Below, in pieces: positions 9,420 to 18,204 of a stretch of DNA of 64,000 bases. Numbering within the stretch: the stretch's first letter is position 1; every line of letters starts with the position of its first letter. Both the position numbers and the translations under genes were made by a program. Origin of the DNA: Oscillibacter valericigenes Sjm18-20. Lineage in GTDB: Bacteria > Bacillota > Clostridia > Oscillospirales > Oscillospiraceae. The stretch lies in NCBI GenBank assembly GCA_000283575.1, contig AP012044.1, positions 3,658,001-3,722,000 on the forward strand. Direction: 5' to 3'. A model generated the notes under the pieces. It saw only the letters and a program-made list of their open reading frames with translations, was not told where the DNA came from and ran no database searches.

Positions 9420-9738
9420 AATATCACATGGGTTTAAACTTGTCAAGAGCGATAAAAAGAGAATCGACGGAGATTCCCCGCGAGAAAGGCCGTAAAAAGC
9501 CAAATTCAATAGATACGCAGGGTGCATATTCGTTTTGGACCGCCGGACATTGCAGCATCCGTTTCATCTCCTCCTGCATCCACATACAAGACAATCGCCT
9601 TGCCGGCAGCAGTCCGGGAAGATAAGCACAAACCATTGCCGGACGGAAAGCCATGCATAGAGTACAGCCCAGCAAGGGCGTCTACCACCGTGCGTAAGGA
9701 GTAAAGGAAATCATCCGGGGACTCTATCCCATTGGATA
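9420..9738. other. Intergenic, no gene seen
   Basis: Open frames here on both strands (up to about 90 codons) have no recognisable domain, no ribosome site and no homology I can name. I see nothing supported between the riboswitch promoter and the symporter terminator. Confidence 0.5.
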
Positions 9739-9778
9739 AGATAAAACGGGACGGCATGACTTGGGTCATGCCGTCCTG
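9739..9778 (-). terminator. Terminator downstream of symporter gene
   Basis: A 12-bp perfect stem (GGACGGCATGAC and complement, TTGG/CCAA loop) is followed on the minus strand by CGTTTTATC. It lies about 110 bases after the symporter stop codon. Confidence 0.75.
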
Positions 9779-9889
9779 CCACAATCATTGAAAACTGTTT
9801 TACAATGATACGCCGTTTTTAAAGTCTTTCTGGCTGACGGCCCTGGGATTTGGCCCTGCCGCCGCAGAGCTTCCTCCCGGAAGGGCAGA

Positions 9890-11296
9890 TCACTTCCAGT
9901 AATCTAACTTACTCGCGTCCAAGCCGATATCGGCAGCATGGAAGACAGGGTTCCTGCCCTCCTTCTTTTGCGCGACATAGTCCCGGCATGCCCTCACCGC
10001 CACATTGCTCAAAACCGTGCATGCGGGGAGGTTGATGAGGCACATAACCGCCATCATGATATCCGCGATGTCCCACGCGGCGGCCATGGGCAGAGCCGCA
10101 CCCACCAGGATTACCGCGGCACAGACCAGGCGGAAGCCCAGCATAAAGTTCTTGCTGGGCATCTTGCGATGAATAAAGGTCAGACAGTTATCCACATAGA
10201 AGAGGTTGCCCAAAAGCGTGGTGAACGCGAAGAGGACCATCGCCACCGTGACGAACACGGGGCCGAAATCGCCCATGATGGTTCGGATGGACTCTTGTAC
10301 ATAAGGGGCGCCCGCAATCTCCGCGGTGGGCTCCACACCGGAGCACAGGCACATCAGAGCCGTGGCGCTGCAGATCAGGAGCGTGTCGATGAACACGGAC
10401 AAAACCTGTACCAGACCCTGCTTGACCGGGTGAGAGACGTCGGCTGCCGCTGCGGCGTTGGGGGCGGAGCCAACGCCCGCCTCGTTGGAGTACAATCCGC
10501 GCTTGATGCCGTACATCATGCAGGAACCGGCAATGCCGGAAAAAATTGCCTGAAAATCAAAGGCGTTGCGGAAGATTTCGCCAAACACGGCCGGAATCAG
10601 CTTCGCATGAGAAAACAGCACGATCAGGGAGACAAGAATGTACAATACGCCCATGATAGGGACGATGGTGCTGGTGGCTTTGACCACTCGGCGGCCGCCG
10701 CCCAGAATGCACCAGCCCACAAGAATCGCCAGAATGGCGCCGATGATCCACGGAGTGACTTTGGCGTCATAGAAACCGTACACAGAGAAGGTAGATTGCA
10801 GGTTATAGGATGCCAGCATATTGAAGCCCACCGCATAGGTAAAGATCAGACACACGGCAAACACCACGGCGAGGCCGCGGTTATGCAGGGCGGTTTCAAT
10901 GTAGTAAGCGGGGCCGCCGTAACTGTCCCCGTTTTTATCCCGGCGCTTATAGACCTGTGCCAGCGTACTCTCCACAAACGCGGAAGCGCTGCCGATAATG
11001 GCGATCAGCCACATCCAAAACACCGCGCCGTATCCGCCAAGGCATACCGCTGTGGATACGCCCACAATGTTTCCGGTGCCCACGCGAGAGGCGGTGGAGA
11101 CCATCAGCGCCTGGAACGAGGAGATCTTTCCCGCAGTGGAGGGCTTTTCCGACACCACGCGGATTGTCTCCGGGAACAGCCGCAGCTGCACAATGCCTGT
11201 GCGCACGGAGAAAAACAGGCCGGCTGCCAGCAGGACAACAATCAGTACCGGATAGTACAGAACGCTGTCCAGTCCATCCAAAATTGTCATTACCAT
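9890..11296 (-). CDS. Alanine/glycine:cation symporter family protein
   Basis: 468 residues with about ten hydrophobic segments. It carries the AGCS-family signature stretch SRVGTGNIVGVSTA and GYGAVFWMW near residues 68-100, and NEAGVGSAPNAAAAAD around residue 270. The family imports alanine, glycine or sometimes glutamine with sodium or protons across the membrane. The gene is 157 bases after the glutaminase gene on the same strand and ends at a clear terminator. The pairing suggests uptake of glutamine or exchange for glutamate; this is inference. The exact start (11296 or 11290) is undecided. Confidence 0.9.
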   Translation of the reverse strand: MVMTILDGLDSVLYYPVLIVVLLAAGLFFSVRTGIVQLRLFPETIRVVSEKPSTAGKISSFQALMVSTASRVGTGNIVGVSTAVCLGGYGAVFWMWLIAIIGSASAFVESTLAQVYKRRDKNGDSYGGPAYYIETALHNRGLAVVFAVCLIFTYAVGFNMLASYNLQSTFSVYGFYDAKVTPWIIGAILAILVGWCILGGGRRVVKATSTIVPIMGVLYILVSLIVLFSHAKLIPAVFGEIFRNAFDFQAIFSGIAGSCMMYGIKRGLYSNEAGVGSAPNAAAAADVSHPVKQGLVQVLSVFIDTLLICSATALMCLCSGVEPTAEIAGAPYVQESIRTIMGDFGPVFVTVAMVLFAFTTLLGNLFYVDNCLTFIHRKMPSKNFMLGFRLVCAAVILVGAALPMAAAWDIADIMMAVMCLINLPACTVLSNVAVRACRDYVAQKKEGRNPVFHAADIGLDASKLDYWK

Positions 11297-11365
11297 CTTT
11301 TACGTTCTCTCTTTCCTAATAAAAATTCATTGGAGCTTTCGCCCCTTGCCGCGGACAGGCCGCAG

Positions 11366-11386
11366 TCAGGCAAAAACTTTTGCCAT
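11366..11386 (-). CDS. Possible six-codon ORF between glsA and symporter
   Basis: ATG GCA AAA GTT TTT GCC TGA is preceded by a near-ideal AAAGGAGG with 6-base spacing, a stronger site than either flanking gene has. The ORF body is itself a palindrome, GGCAAAAACTTTTGCC. It may be a leader peptide affecting the symporter, or the relic of a former start. Nothing beyond the ribosome site and position supports it. Confidence 0.25.
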   Translation of the reverse strand: MAKVFA

Positions 11387-11453
11387 GGCATACCTCCTTT
11401 TTAGTTGTTCTGCGCGGCGGCTCCGCGCGGGTATTGTTGCCCGCGCTTCCTGA

Positions 11454-12401
11454 TCATACCGCACAACCGGCGCCGGAAAAATAGTGAAGTCCCAAATAAT
11501 GCGAAAGATATTCCAGCACACGGTACGCTCCCACACTGTTCCCCTTGGGATCCAACGCCGGATTGAAAACGGCCAGCCCCATTTTGCGCTCTACTGTTCC
11601 CATGATGCCGCCTCCCACGCCGCTCTTGGCGGGAATGCCCACCTTCATGGCGAACTCCCCGGAGGCGTCGTACATCCCGCAGGTTACCATCAGTGTCTTG
11701 ACAATGCGCACGATCCAGTCCTCCACCAGCCTTTCGCCGGTACGGGGATCCGCGCCGTTGTTGGCCAGAACCAGCGCACAATTGGCCAGATCCTCTGCAT
11801 TCACGCTCAGCGAGCACATCCAGAAATACAGGTCCACCACTTCCTCGGCCCCATGCTCCAGAATATTATCTCCCTGCATGAGGTATGCCATGGAACGGTT
11901 GCGCATCCCGGCTTTCTTTTCCGACTGGAATACCGCCGCGTCCAATTGGATGGTATCCCGGCGGCAGAGTCTGCGGGTGAGTGCCAGAAAATCGCCGTAG
12001 GGGTCCTCACTGTTCATACAGCAGTCGGCGGTGGCGATGGCTCCGGCGTTAATCATGGGATTGAGCGGATGGGTGTTTTTGGTCTCCAGCCGTACCAGCG
12101 AATTAAACGCGTCGCCGGTTGGCTCCACCCCCACCTTGCTGAACACCTTGTCATAGCCAGCCTCCTGCAAAGCCAGGATGAGGGTGATGGTCTTGGAAAT
12201 ACTCTGGATTGTGAATTCCTGCCGCCAGTCACCGGCGTGATAAATCTCGCCGTCGGTGGTGATGATGCAGGCCCCCAGCCGGTCCGGGTCCCCCTTGGCC
12301 AGCTCTGGAATGTAGGTTGCGACCTTCCCAGTATGGAGGAAGGTACGGGCATAATTCATCGCGTCCGCCAGCGTTTTTTCAATCAGTTCATTGCGAGCCA
12401 T
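11454..12401 (-). CDS. glsA: Glutaminase
   Basis: About 315 residues from the ATG at 12401 (reading MARNELIEKT). It shows the serine-dependent beta-lactamase-like glutaminase features: GDWRQEFTIQSISKT with the catalytic Ser-x-x-Lys, NPMINAGAIAT, the tyrosine-containing CGMYDASGEFA, and GIPAKSGVGGGI. It hydrolyses glutamine to glutamate and ammonia in the cytosol. A longer in-frame start exists, but GAGGGAGC lies upstream of this one and family members begin here. It pairs with the symporter downstream; a LysR gene diverges upstream. Confidence 0.94.
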   Translation of the reverse strand: MARNELIEKTLADAMNYARTFLHTGKVATYIPELAKGDPDRLGACIITTDGEIYHAGDWRQEFTIQSISKTITLILALQEAGYDKVFSKVGVEPTGDAFNSLVRLETKNTHPLNPMINAGAIATADCCMNSEDPYGDFLALTRRLCRRDTIQLDAAVFQSEKKAGMRNRSMAYLMQGDNILEHGAEEVVDLYFWMCSLSVNAEDLANCALVLANNGADPRTGERLVEDWIVRIVKTLMVTCGMYDASGEFAMKVGIPAKSGVGGGIMGTVERKMGLAVFNPALDPKGNSVGAYRVLEYLSHYLGLHYFSGAGCAV

Positions 12402-12736
12402 CGGAAATCGTGCTCCCTCTCTTTTTGCCGCCCCGCCGCGAAATTTCAAACGCGGTCCTTGGGCAATCTGCTTTATATTTTTTAATATCTTAACACATTT
12501 TTAGGCAAATGGATAATATGCATCTCCGATAGGGTTATGCAGCAGCGATTATAGCAAATTCGACTGTTTTCCAAAAAATTCTTTGTCCATTTCGTACAGT
12601 AACTCCTTGCGACATTTGTCTGAAATATGCGTTATAATAGAAAATGTATATAAAATTGCAAACAAACGGTCCCGGCCTGTCCGTAGCGGACGCACGCTCT
12701 GCTGTGTGCGTATGCCGTAATAAAGGAGAGAGCAAC
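12402..12736. other. Divergent regulatory gap, glsA / LysR
   Basis: No gene fits here. On the plus strand a perfect TATAAT (12633-12638) lies about 100 bases before the LysR start, with a poor -35 (TTGCGA at 20-base spacing). A LysR-type operator would be expected in this gap, but I cannot point to one. Confidence 0.4.
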
Positions 12737-13672
12737 ATGGATATCAAGCACCTGGAATTTTTCTGCGCAGTGGCCCGTTGTGGGTCCATTAACCGTGCGG
12801 CGCAGGAGCTGTACATTTCTCAGCCGCACCTCAGCCACATTATCCGGGATATGGAGACAGACGCAGGAGTCTCCCTGTTTCAGAGGACCAAGCAGGGAGT
12901 CACACTCACGGCGGAGGGACAGACCTTTCTGGAGCACTCCAAGGTCATCCTCAAGGAGATGGAAAGCCTCAAGCAGGTCTCATGCCGGACGGAACCGGAG
13001 GGAGACTGCCTGAGGCTGTCTATGACCAAGTTTACCCATACCATGGAGAGCTTCAACGAGGTGTGCACCCGCCGCCAGCAGCTTCCACGCTTCACCTATT
13101 TTCTCAACGAGGGGACCACGCTTGACGTGGTATCTGATGTGGAGGAGTGTGTTTGCCATGTGGGCTGCATCCACTTTGCCAGCCACGAGGCGGAGCGTTT
13201 CCGCAAGCTCCTTTCCGAGCGTGGGTTGGAGTTGGTGTCGCTTGCCACCATGGCCCCGCACATCGTCGTGTCCAAAAACCACGAGCTGCTGCGTCGGAAA
13301 ATCCCCATCACTCTGAGGAGCCTGAGGGACTATGGATTTGTTCGTTATATCGGGCAGTACGAGGACTTTATCTATAATATTTCCACAGAGGATCACCAGA
13401 CCGACCTGAACAATTCCTCCCGCATTATCTATGTATACGGGCGGGCGGCGCTGATGCATTTGATCTCCGTGAGCAATTTCTACACCATCGGGATTCAGGG
13501 CTTTTCCACGCAGGACTCCCTGTATCAGTGCGTCTCCGTCCCCATAAAAAACTGCAAGGAGCGGCTGGAATTTGGTCTCATCACCCGCCGGGGGACTGTC
13601 TTATCCGACTCCGAGCAGGAATTCGTCGAGAATGTGACAGCACGCTACCATGCGCTTCAGAAGACTCCCTGA
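12737..13672 (+). CDS. LysR-family transcriptional regulator
   Basis: 311 residues from the ATG at 12737, which is preceded by AAAGGAGAG. Residues 1-60 are the LysR winged helix-turn-helix (FFCAVARCGSINRAAQELYISQPHLSHII) and the rest is the effector-binding fold. It diverges from glsA and the symporter, the usual layout for a regulator of its neighbour, so it probably controls that pair and itself; this is inference. A 31-codon upstream extension of the frame has no ribosome site and is excluded. Confidence 0.92.
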   Translation: MDIKHLEFFCAVARCGSINRAAQELYISQPHLSHIIRDMETDAGVSLFQRTKQGVTLTAEGQTFLEHSKVILKEMESLKQVSCRTEPEGDCLRLSMTKFTHTMESFNEVCTRRQQLPRFTYFLNEGTTLDVVSDVEECVCHVGCIHFASHEAERFRKLLSERGLELVSLATMAPHIVVSKNHELLRRKIPITLRSLRDYGFVRYIGQYEDFIYNISTEDHQTDLNNSSRIIYVYGRAALMHLISVSNFYTIGIQGFSTQDSLYQCVSVPIKNCKERLEFGLITRRGTVLSDSEQEFVENVTARYHALQKTP

Positions 13673-13794
13673 CCGATCGGCTGCAGCGGCAACTTTTACA
13701 AGCTGTTTGCGTAAACGCGCTTCATGACATCCCGAAAAAGTCAGCCCACCGTCTAAGATGCGTTGAGGATAGTCGACAAATAGAGCTGTAGGCA

Positions 13795-13827
13795 AGAGCG
13801 GATGCCCCGCCACCGGGTATCCGCTCT
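13795..13827 (+). terminator. Terminator-like hairpin after LysR gene
   Basis: AGAGCGGATGCCC pairs with GGGTATCCGCTCT, one G-U pair included, and is followed by CATTTGATTTTGG. It lies about 120 bases after the LysR stop codon. Confidence 0.55.
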
Positions 13828-13837
13828 CATTTGATTT

Positions 13838-14137
13838 TGGATTTTTTCTGATATTGAGGAGTTTGAAAAGATCCGTTAATTCTTCTTCCGCCAATACTCG
13901 ATAATGAAGCCATCCGCCATGCTCACCGCAAGGATATCGGTTTTCCCACAGTTCCCGTGTTTTGGGCAATAAGGAAAGGAGAACATCCTCGGCAAGCCGT
14001 TATCACCGATTTGGATTGTAACAGTAAAAGCGGTATTCTTCCATTTTAATAAGGCGGCCATAGCTTAGATTGCCGAGATATTCTTGAATCTGTGTGTCGG
14101 CAGGCTTTGGGCTTTTATCAAGCATGCGCTCATACAT
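13838..14137 (-). pseudogene. DUF3788 family gene, decayed
   Basis: Three reading frames together reconstruct a DUF3788 protein. Frame 1 from the ATG at 14137 reads MYERMLDKSPKPADTQ and on to YGRLIKMEEY. Frame 2 then gives KNTAFTVTIQIGDNGLPR. Frame 3 gives LPKTRELWENRYPCGEHGGW and HYRVLAEEELTDLFKL. The central part of the family (about 40 residues between LIKMEEY and AFTV) is missing. So there is an internal deletion plus at least two frameshifts. Its start overlaps the end of the upstream effector-binding gene by 8 bases, so the two once formed an operon. Function of the family is unknown. Confidence 0.7.
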
Positions 14138-14547
14138 TTGCTTTCACCACCAGCACCCAGAGTTCATATTTTCCTTGCAAACCGTCAGGGTAGTATTCGG
14201 ACCAGAAGCCGTGCTCAAAATTTGGAGCATAACCCAATCTGGGGACAGCAGCGTAAAAGAAATTGGTCCATGCCTGAATAATATCGGTTCCCTGATCGAA
14301 AGAACCGACCGCGTAATACGTTTTTGGAACCATCTTCATTTCAGCGCCAGCCGGTATTGTCTGGGGAGGGACTACTTCTTTTCCCAACAAATAGCGATAT
14401 CGTTCGTGCGGCTTTGTGTACCATGACAAGCCATAATACTCCGGGCCTTTGTTTTTTTCGATTTCATTAATCTGATCAGACTTCCCATCGTGAAAATAAC
14501 TTTGAAACAAAGCCGCAATATCCTTGTCGTTTTCTTCGTCTTTCCAT
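14130..14547 (-). pseudogene. GyrI-like / AraC effector-binding domain gene, truncated
   Basis: The frame ending at 14130 encodes FQSYFHDGKSDQ, then GPEYYGLSWYT, IPAGAEMKMVPKTYYAV and the C-terminal YELWVLV typical of the small-molecule-binding domain found in GyrI, YdeE and AraC/MerR regulators. A good ribosome site (AAGGAGG) precedes the ATG at 14547, but that ATG is one base out of frame with the domain. The first beta strand of the family (about 30 residues) is also absent. In-frame it could only start at a TTG (14510). I treat it as a decaying gene, the upstream partner of the DUF3788 pseudogene. Confidence 0.65.
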
Positions 14548-14741
14548 TGGATCCTCCTTCAAGCACTGGTAGAGCAATTCCCCACAGGCTACTTTACCAT
14601 ATTACCGAGGAGTGCGGTTCTTTAAAAATGGTTTGATTTTTTAACCAAACTTGCTCCAAACCCGGACACCTAAATACATGACAAACATAGCACGAATGGA
14701 AAATTTATTCAATGCGGAGTCGTAAATGTTTTTTGTAGCAT

Positions 14742-14769
14742 TAAGCCGGAGCCGAAAGGCTCCGGCTTA
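14742..14769 (-). terminator. Perfect 12-bp hairpin after kinase gene
   Basis: TAAGCCGGAGCC and its exact complement enclose a 4-base loop, 40 bases after the kinase stop. There is no U-tract directly behind it, but AAAAAAC follows ten bases later on the minus strand. The remaining gap 14548-14741 shows nothing. Confidence 0.5.
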
Positions 14770-14809
14770 TGGTATGCCAAATGGAAAACGCAAGCATATA
14801 GTAACTTTA

Positions 14810-16383
14810 TTAAATGGCTGATGCGGCTTTTTCTACCGCGAGTCCCTCCTTATAATTTGCAAGAAAAGCGCGGAATCCGGTAACATCGCTGTCTTCCGGT
14901 GAAACTGTGAAACAGACCGTTCCCCTGAACACGTCGGATTTTAGATAGTCCGCCAGGGATTGCCCAATTTGTCCATGGAGCATATAGGAGGCTAAAAGGG
15001 CTATACCGTAAGGGCCGCCTTCTCCAGCGGTCTTCATTATGGAGACCGGCGCTTCCACCGCCGCCGCCAAATACTTCTGGCCGACCAGCGGCGTCTTGAA
15101 AAACCCGCCGTGCCCCATCAGACGATCAATCCCAATGTGTTCATTTGCGAGAATATCTATGCCAATCTTCAGTGTCGCCAGCGCAGAATAGAGTTGCGAA
15201 CGGATAAAATCGGAGAGGGTGAAACGGCTGTCCGCCCTTCGAAGCACCATGGGCCGGCCTGTCTCCAACCCAGTCACCGGTTCGCCTGCGAGATAGTTAT
15301 AGACCAGAATACCACCGCAGTCGGGATCGCCCTCTAAGCTCTTTTCGTAAAGCTTCGTAAAGAGTTCGGAGGTATCCGGCTCCGCGCCGAACAGGGCAGC
15401 TGTTTCCCGGAGTATTTTAGCCCAGGCGTTAAAATCGGAAGTGCAGTTGTTGCAGTGTACCATGGCCACCGGTTGGCCATCCGGCGTGGTTACCACATCG
15501 ATTTCCGGATATACGTTTTCAAGTGCGTGCTCCAGCACCACCATAGTAAAAATAGATGTTCCCGCAGATACATTGCATGTGCGAGCGGAAACTGCATTGG
15601 TTGCCACCATGCCGGTCCCTGCATCCCCTTCCGGCGGACACAGCGGTATACCCGGCTGTAGAGTTCCTGTGGGATCGAGAAGCCCCGCGCCTCTGGCACT
15701 CAGAGTTCCCGCATTTACTCCGGCCATTAAAACTTCCGGCAAAAGCCCCCGCAGGTGCCACGGGTACCGCTTCTCGGCGACGAGCGCATCAAATTTATGG
15801 AGCATACCGACATCATAATCGCCGGTCTTGCAATCTATGGGAAACATGCCGGAGGCATCACCGATGCCGAGAACTCTCTGACCAGTGAGCTGCCAATGTA
15901 CGTAGCCAGCCAGCGTCGTCAGAAAGTCGATGCGCTCCAGGTGCTTCTCACCGTTCAGAATCGCCTGATAAAGATGTGCAACACTCCAGCGCTGGGGAAT
16001 GCTGAAGGAAAAAAGGTCGGTCAGCTGCGCCGCCGCCGTACCAGTCGTGGTATTTTGCCAGGTACGCAACGGCGTCAGCAATTCTCCGTCCCGCGCAAAC
16101 GGCAGGTAGCCGTGCATCATGGCAGAGATGCCAATACCGCCGAGTGTTTCCGGCTTGCTGCCAAATTTCCGAAAGATATTTTCCGCAAGCTGTGCGTAAG
16201 CATCCTGAAGTCCACTCCAGATTTCATTCAAAGAAAGGTCCAGTATATCCCATCATGCCGACTTTCCCAGGTATGGCTGCCGGAGGCGATGGGACGGTGC
16301 GCTGTATCAATCAAAATCGCTTTGATTCGTGTGGAACCAAATTCAATTCCAAGGACTGTTTTGCTGAAGTCAAAATGACCCAT
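14810..16383 (-). pseudogene. FGGY-family carbohydrate kinase, one frameshift
   Basis: From the ATG at 16383 the frame reads [21 protein letters not shown] (ATP-binding phosphate 1 motif), then [10 protein letters not shown] and a stop at 16228. The second frame continues [19 protein letters not shown] through the rest of the kinase to 14810 (GDAGTGMVATNAV, GEGGPYGIALLA). Adding one T to a TTT run restores WTFSLNEIW and a 524-residue kinase. The family phosphorylates sugars such as xylulose; the substrate here is unknown. It could be a recent mutation, an assembly error or rarely a programmed shift. It is co-directional with yhcH and divergent from the aldolase-TRAP genes. Confidence 0.85.
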
Positions 16384-16582
16384 ATTGTATGTGCTCCCTT
16401 TTTTGTATACTGGCGTTATAACTTGGTTGCCTGTGGAGACTTGCGGTCCGGCGCCCCAGCAACCACAATCCCGGATACCAAAAGCTATGCCCTCCAACAC
16501 CGCTCGCGTCATTCTGCTCTGGAAGGTTGCGGATGTACGAAGGTAATCTCAACAGATCAGCCCTGCAATATGCCACAAAGCG

Positions 16583-17035
16583 CTACTTTACTCTTACCTT
16601 GATAACCGCCTTCCGAACCCATGCCGTCTCGTCCCAGTGCTGGCAGGGGGCATGGACGTCATCCTTAAAAAGCACCATGAAACACCCCTCGGGGAATGGT
16701 ACCTCTACATGGTTTCCCTCATAATAAAACAAATCGTGTTCGGGATCAGCATCGCAAGATTTCACAGCATTTTGCAGAGGAAGCCAGGCAACGCGCTCCC
16801 GCCCGGATATTATATATTGAATGTCCCAATATTCCCTGTGCGCTTCCAGCTTTGATTCGCTCATGCTTCTCGTATTGTAAGTGGTAATATTCATAAATAG
16901 GTCGTCCCCATCCATGGAATATCGCCCATCCGGCATTGCGGAAAAATCGCACGTTGCGAGATACTCCAATCCTTTTTTCAGTCGGGGGTCAAGACAAAAA
17001 TAAAATGCGGCATTTCCGATAAAGTCAAAAATCAT
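16583..17035 (-). CDS. YhcH/YjgK/YiaL (DUF386) family protein
   Basis: 150 residues from the ATG at 17035, with AGGAG nine bases upstream. EAHREYWDIQYIISGRER and the metal-ligand region FPEGCFMVLFKDDVHAP are the hallmarks of this cupin-like family, whose members act in the catabolism of sialic acid and other sugar acids, probably as anomerase or isomerase. It precedes the FGGY kinase on the same strand and diverges from an aldolase and a TRAP transporter. That context supports a sugar or sugar-acid catabolic role. Confidence 0.9.
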   Translation of the reverse strand: MIFDFIGNAAFYFCLDPRLKKGLEYLATCDFSAMPDGRYSMDGDDLFMNITTYNTRSMSESKLEAHREYWDIQYIISGRERVAWLPLQNAVKSCDADPEHDLFYYEGNHVEVPFPEGCFMVLFKDDVHAPCQHWDETAWVRKAVIKVRVK

Positions 17036-17071
17036 AATGATGTTCTCCTGATACATGTAATCTCAAATCTT

Positions 17072-17081
17072 GGACAGGACT
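17072..17081. repeat. 10-bp direct repeat, copy 1 (possible operator half)
   Basis: GGACAGGACT occurs here and again at 17285-17294, both inside the divergent gap between yhcH and the aldolase gene. The second copy is the centre of a palindrome next to the plus-strand promoter, so the pair may be binding sites of the local FadR-type regulator. This is inference. Confidence 0.35.
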
Positions 17082-17185
17082 TGTGAAATACTGTAAGAGG
17101 CTTGTTCAAATAGTAGAGAGCTTATACGACATTTGTCAAGAAAAATCGACGTGATTCCTTTTGAAATGATACATTTTAGTTAAAT

Positions 17186-17214
17186 TATATAATTGAAGAA
17201 GACAAATATAACAA
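17186..17214 (-). promoter_or_regulatory. Candidate promoter for yhcH-kinase
   Basis: On the minus strand TTGTTA (17209-17214) and TATATA (17186-17191) are separated by 17 bases, within a very AT-rich tract and 150 bases before the yhcH start. Confidence 0.45.
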
Positions 17215-17248
17215 AAATGTAGAAAATAGCAAATTCATGTGAAAAGTG

Positions 17249-17277
17249 TTGCTTTTTTTTAGCTATTTTACTATTCT
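17249..17277 (+). promoter_or_regulatory. Candidate promoter for aldolase-TRAP operon
   Basis: TTGCTT (17249-17254) and TATTCT (17272-17277) are spaced by 17 bases, about 95 bases before the aldolase start. The palindrome just downstream would allow repression of this promoter. Confidence 0.45.
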
Positions 17278-17280
17278 ACT

Positions 17281-17297
17281 TGTAGGACAGGACTACA
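17281..17297. promoter_or_regulatory. Candidate operator palindrome
   Basis: TGTAG, seven bases, CTACA. It contains the second copy of the repeat GGACAGGACT and lies right after the candidate -10 box, a usual place for a repressor site. The likely regulator is the FadR-type protein encoded at the end of the operon. Confidence 0.35.
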
Positions 17298-17373
17298 GTA
17301 TTGCAGGTGGATAACTTATGCGCAAGAATTTTACTTTTCTGAAAAGGCAATAGAGAGGACGGCTACTAGGGCA

Positions 17374-18144
17374 ATGAAAACGTTAAAACAAAAACTTCGC
17401 GACTGCGCCCAAATCGCAGCCATGCACATTTCGCTTACGGATTCATGTGTTTGCGAATTGTGTGCTTCACTGGGATTCGATTTTCTTTGGATTGATACCG
17501 AGCATACTGCAATTGATTATCATACACTGGAGACTCATCTTATGGCAGCACGCTCAGGCGGCACAGAATCCGTCGTCCGTATTCCATGGAATGATCCTAT
17601 TTTGGCAAAAAGAGTTCTGGAAATGGGGCCTGGCGGGATTATTTTTCCGGTGATCAACTCTGCGGAGGAACTTGATCGGGCTATGAAGTCCACACTTTAT
17701 CCACCCCTTGGAACGCGCGGCTTTGGCCCCATGCGCGCTATACGTTATGGCCTGGATGACGCTGATGACTACATTCAAAAGGGAAGCCTGGATTTGGTGC
17801 GTTGTGTGCAGATTGAATCTGCTACAGCCGTAAAGAATCTTCCTGAGATGGTAAAGAATCCGTATGTGGACTGCTTTATTTTTGGCCCCTGTGACCTTTC
17901 CGGCTCTATCGGAGAGCTGAATCGGGTATTTGAACCGCACACCAGTGAATTAATGAAGGAAGCCATAAAAATAGTTGCCGGAGCTGGAAAATCCATGGGT
18001 GTCTCCACTGGGTCGGACGAGCCCGAAGTTATTCAGTGCTGGCACGATATGGGAGTAAACGTAATTTCTGCGGGGACGGATTATCTGCACGTTCTGAGCG
18101 GATCCCGGAAAGTTTTAAGTGCAATTCGAAAAGCCCAGAAGTAA
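17374..18144 (+). CDS. HpcH/HpaI aldolase family protein
   Basis: 256 residues. WIDTEHTAID, then QIESATAVKN and IFGPCDLSGS are the catalytic and metal-binding blocks of the class II HpcH/HpaI family, which includes 2-keto-3-deoxyglucarate aldolase. It would split a 2-keto-3-deoxy sugar acid into pyruvate and an aldehyde. It opens a plus-strand operon with a TRAP transporter and a GntR-family regulator. The ribosome site is weak (AGGG very near the ATG). Confidence 0.9.
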   Translation: MKTLKQKLRDCAQIAAMHISLTDSCVCELCASLGFDFLWIDTEHTAIDYHTLETHLMAARSGGTESVVRIPWNDPILAKRVLEMGPGGIIFPVINSAEELDRAMKSTLYPPLGTRGFGPMRAIRYGLDDADDYIQKGSLDLVRCVQIESATAVKNLPEMVKNPYVDCFIFGPCDLSGSIGELNRVFEPHTSELMKEAIKIVAGAGKSMGVSTGSDEPEVIQCWHDMGVNVISAGTDYLHVLSGSRKVLSAIRKAQK

Positions 18145-18204
18145 TACATAGCAGTGCAATGCTTTTGAACAGGCATTGATTGCATATTTGAAAGGAGCGA
18201 GTAT

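Noticed and set aside
9424..9784. Two overlapping minus-strand ORFs of 83 and 92 codons
   Set aside because: No ribosome site, no known domain, and one overlaps the symporter terminator.
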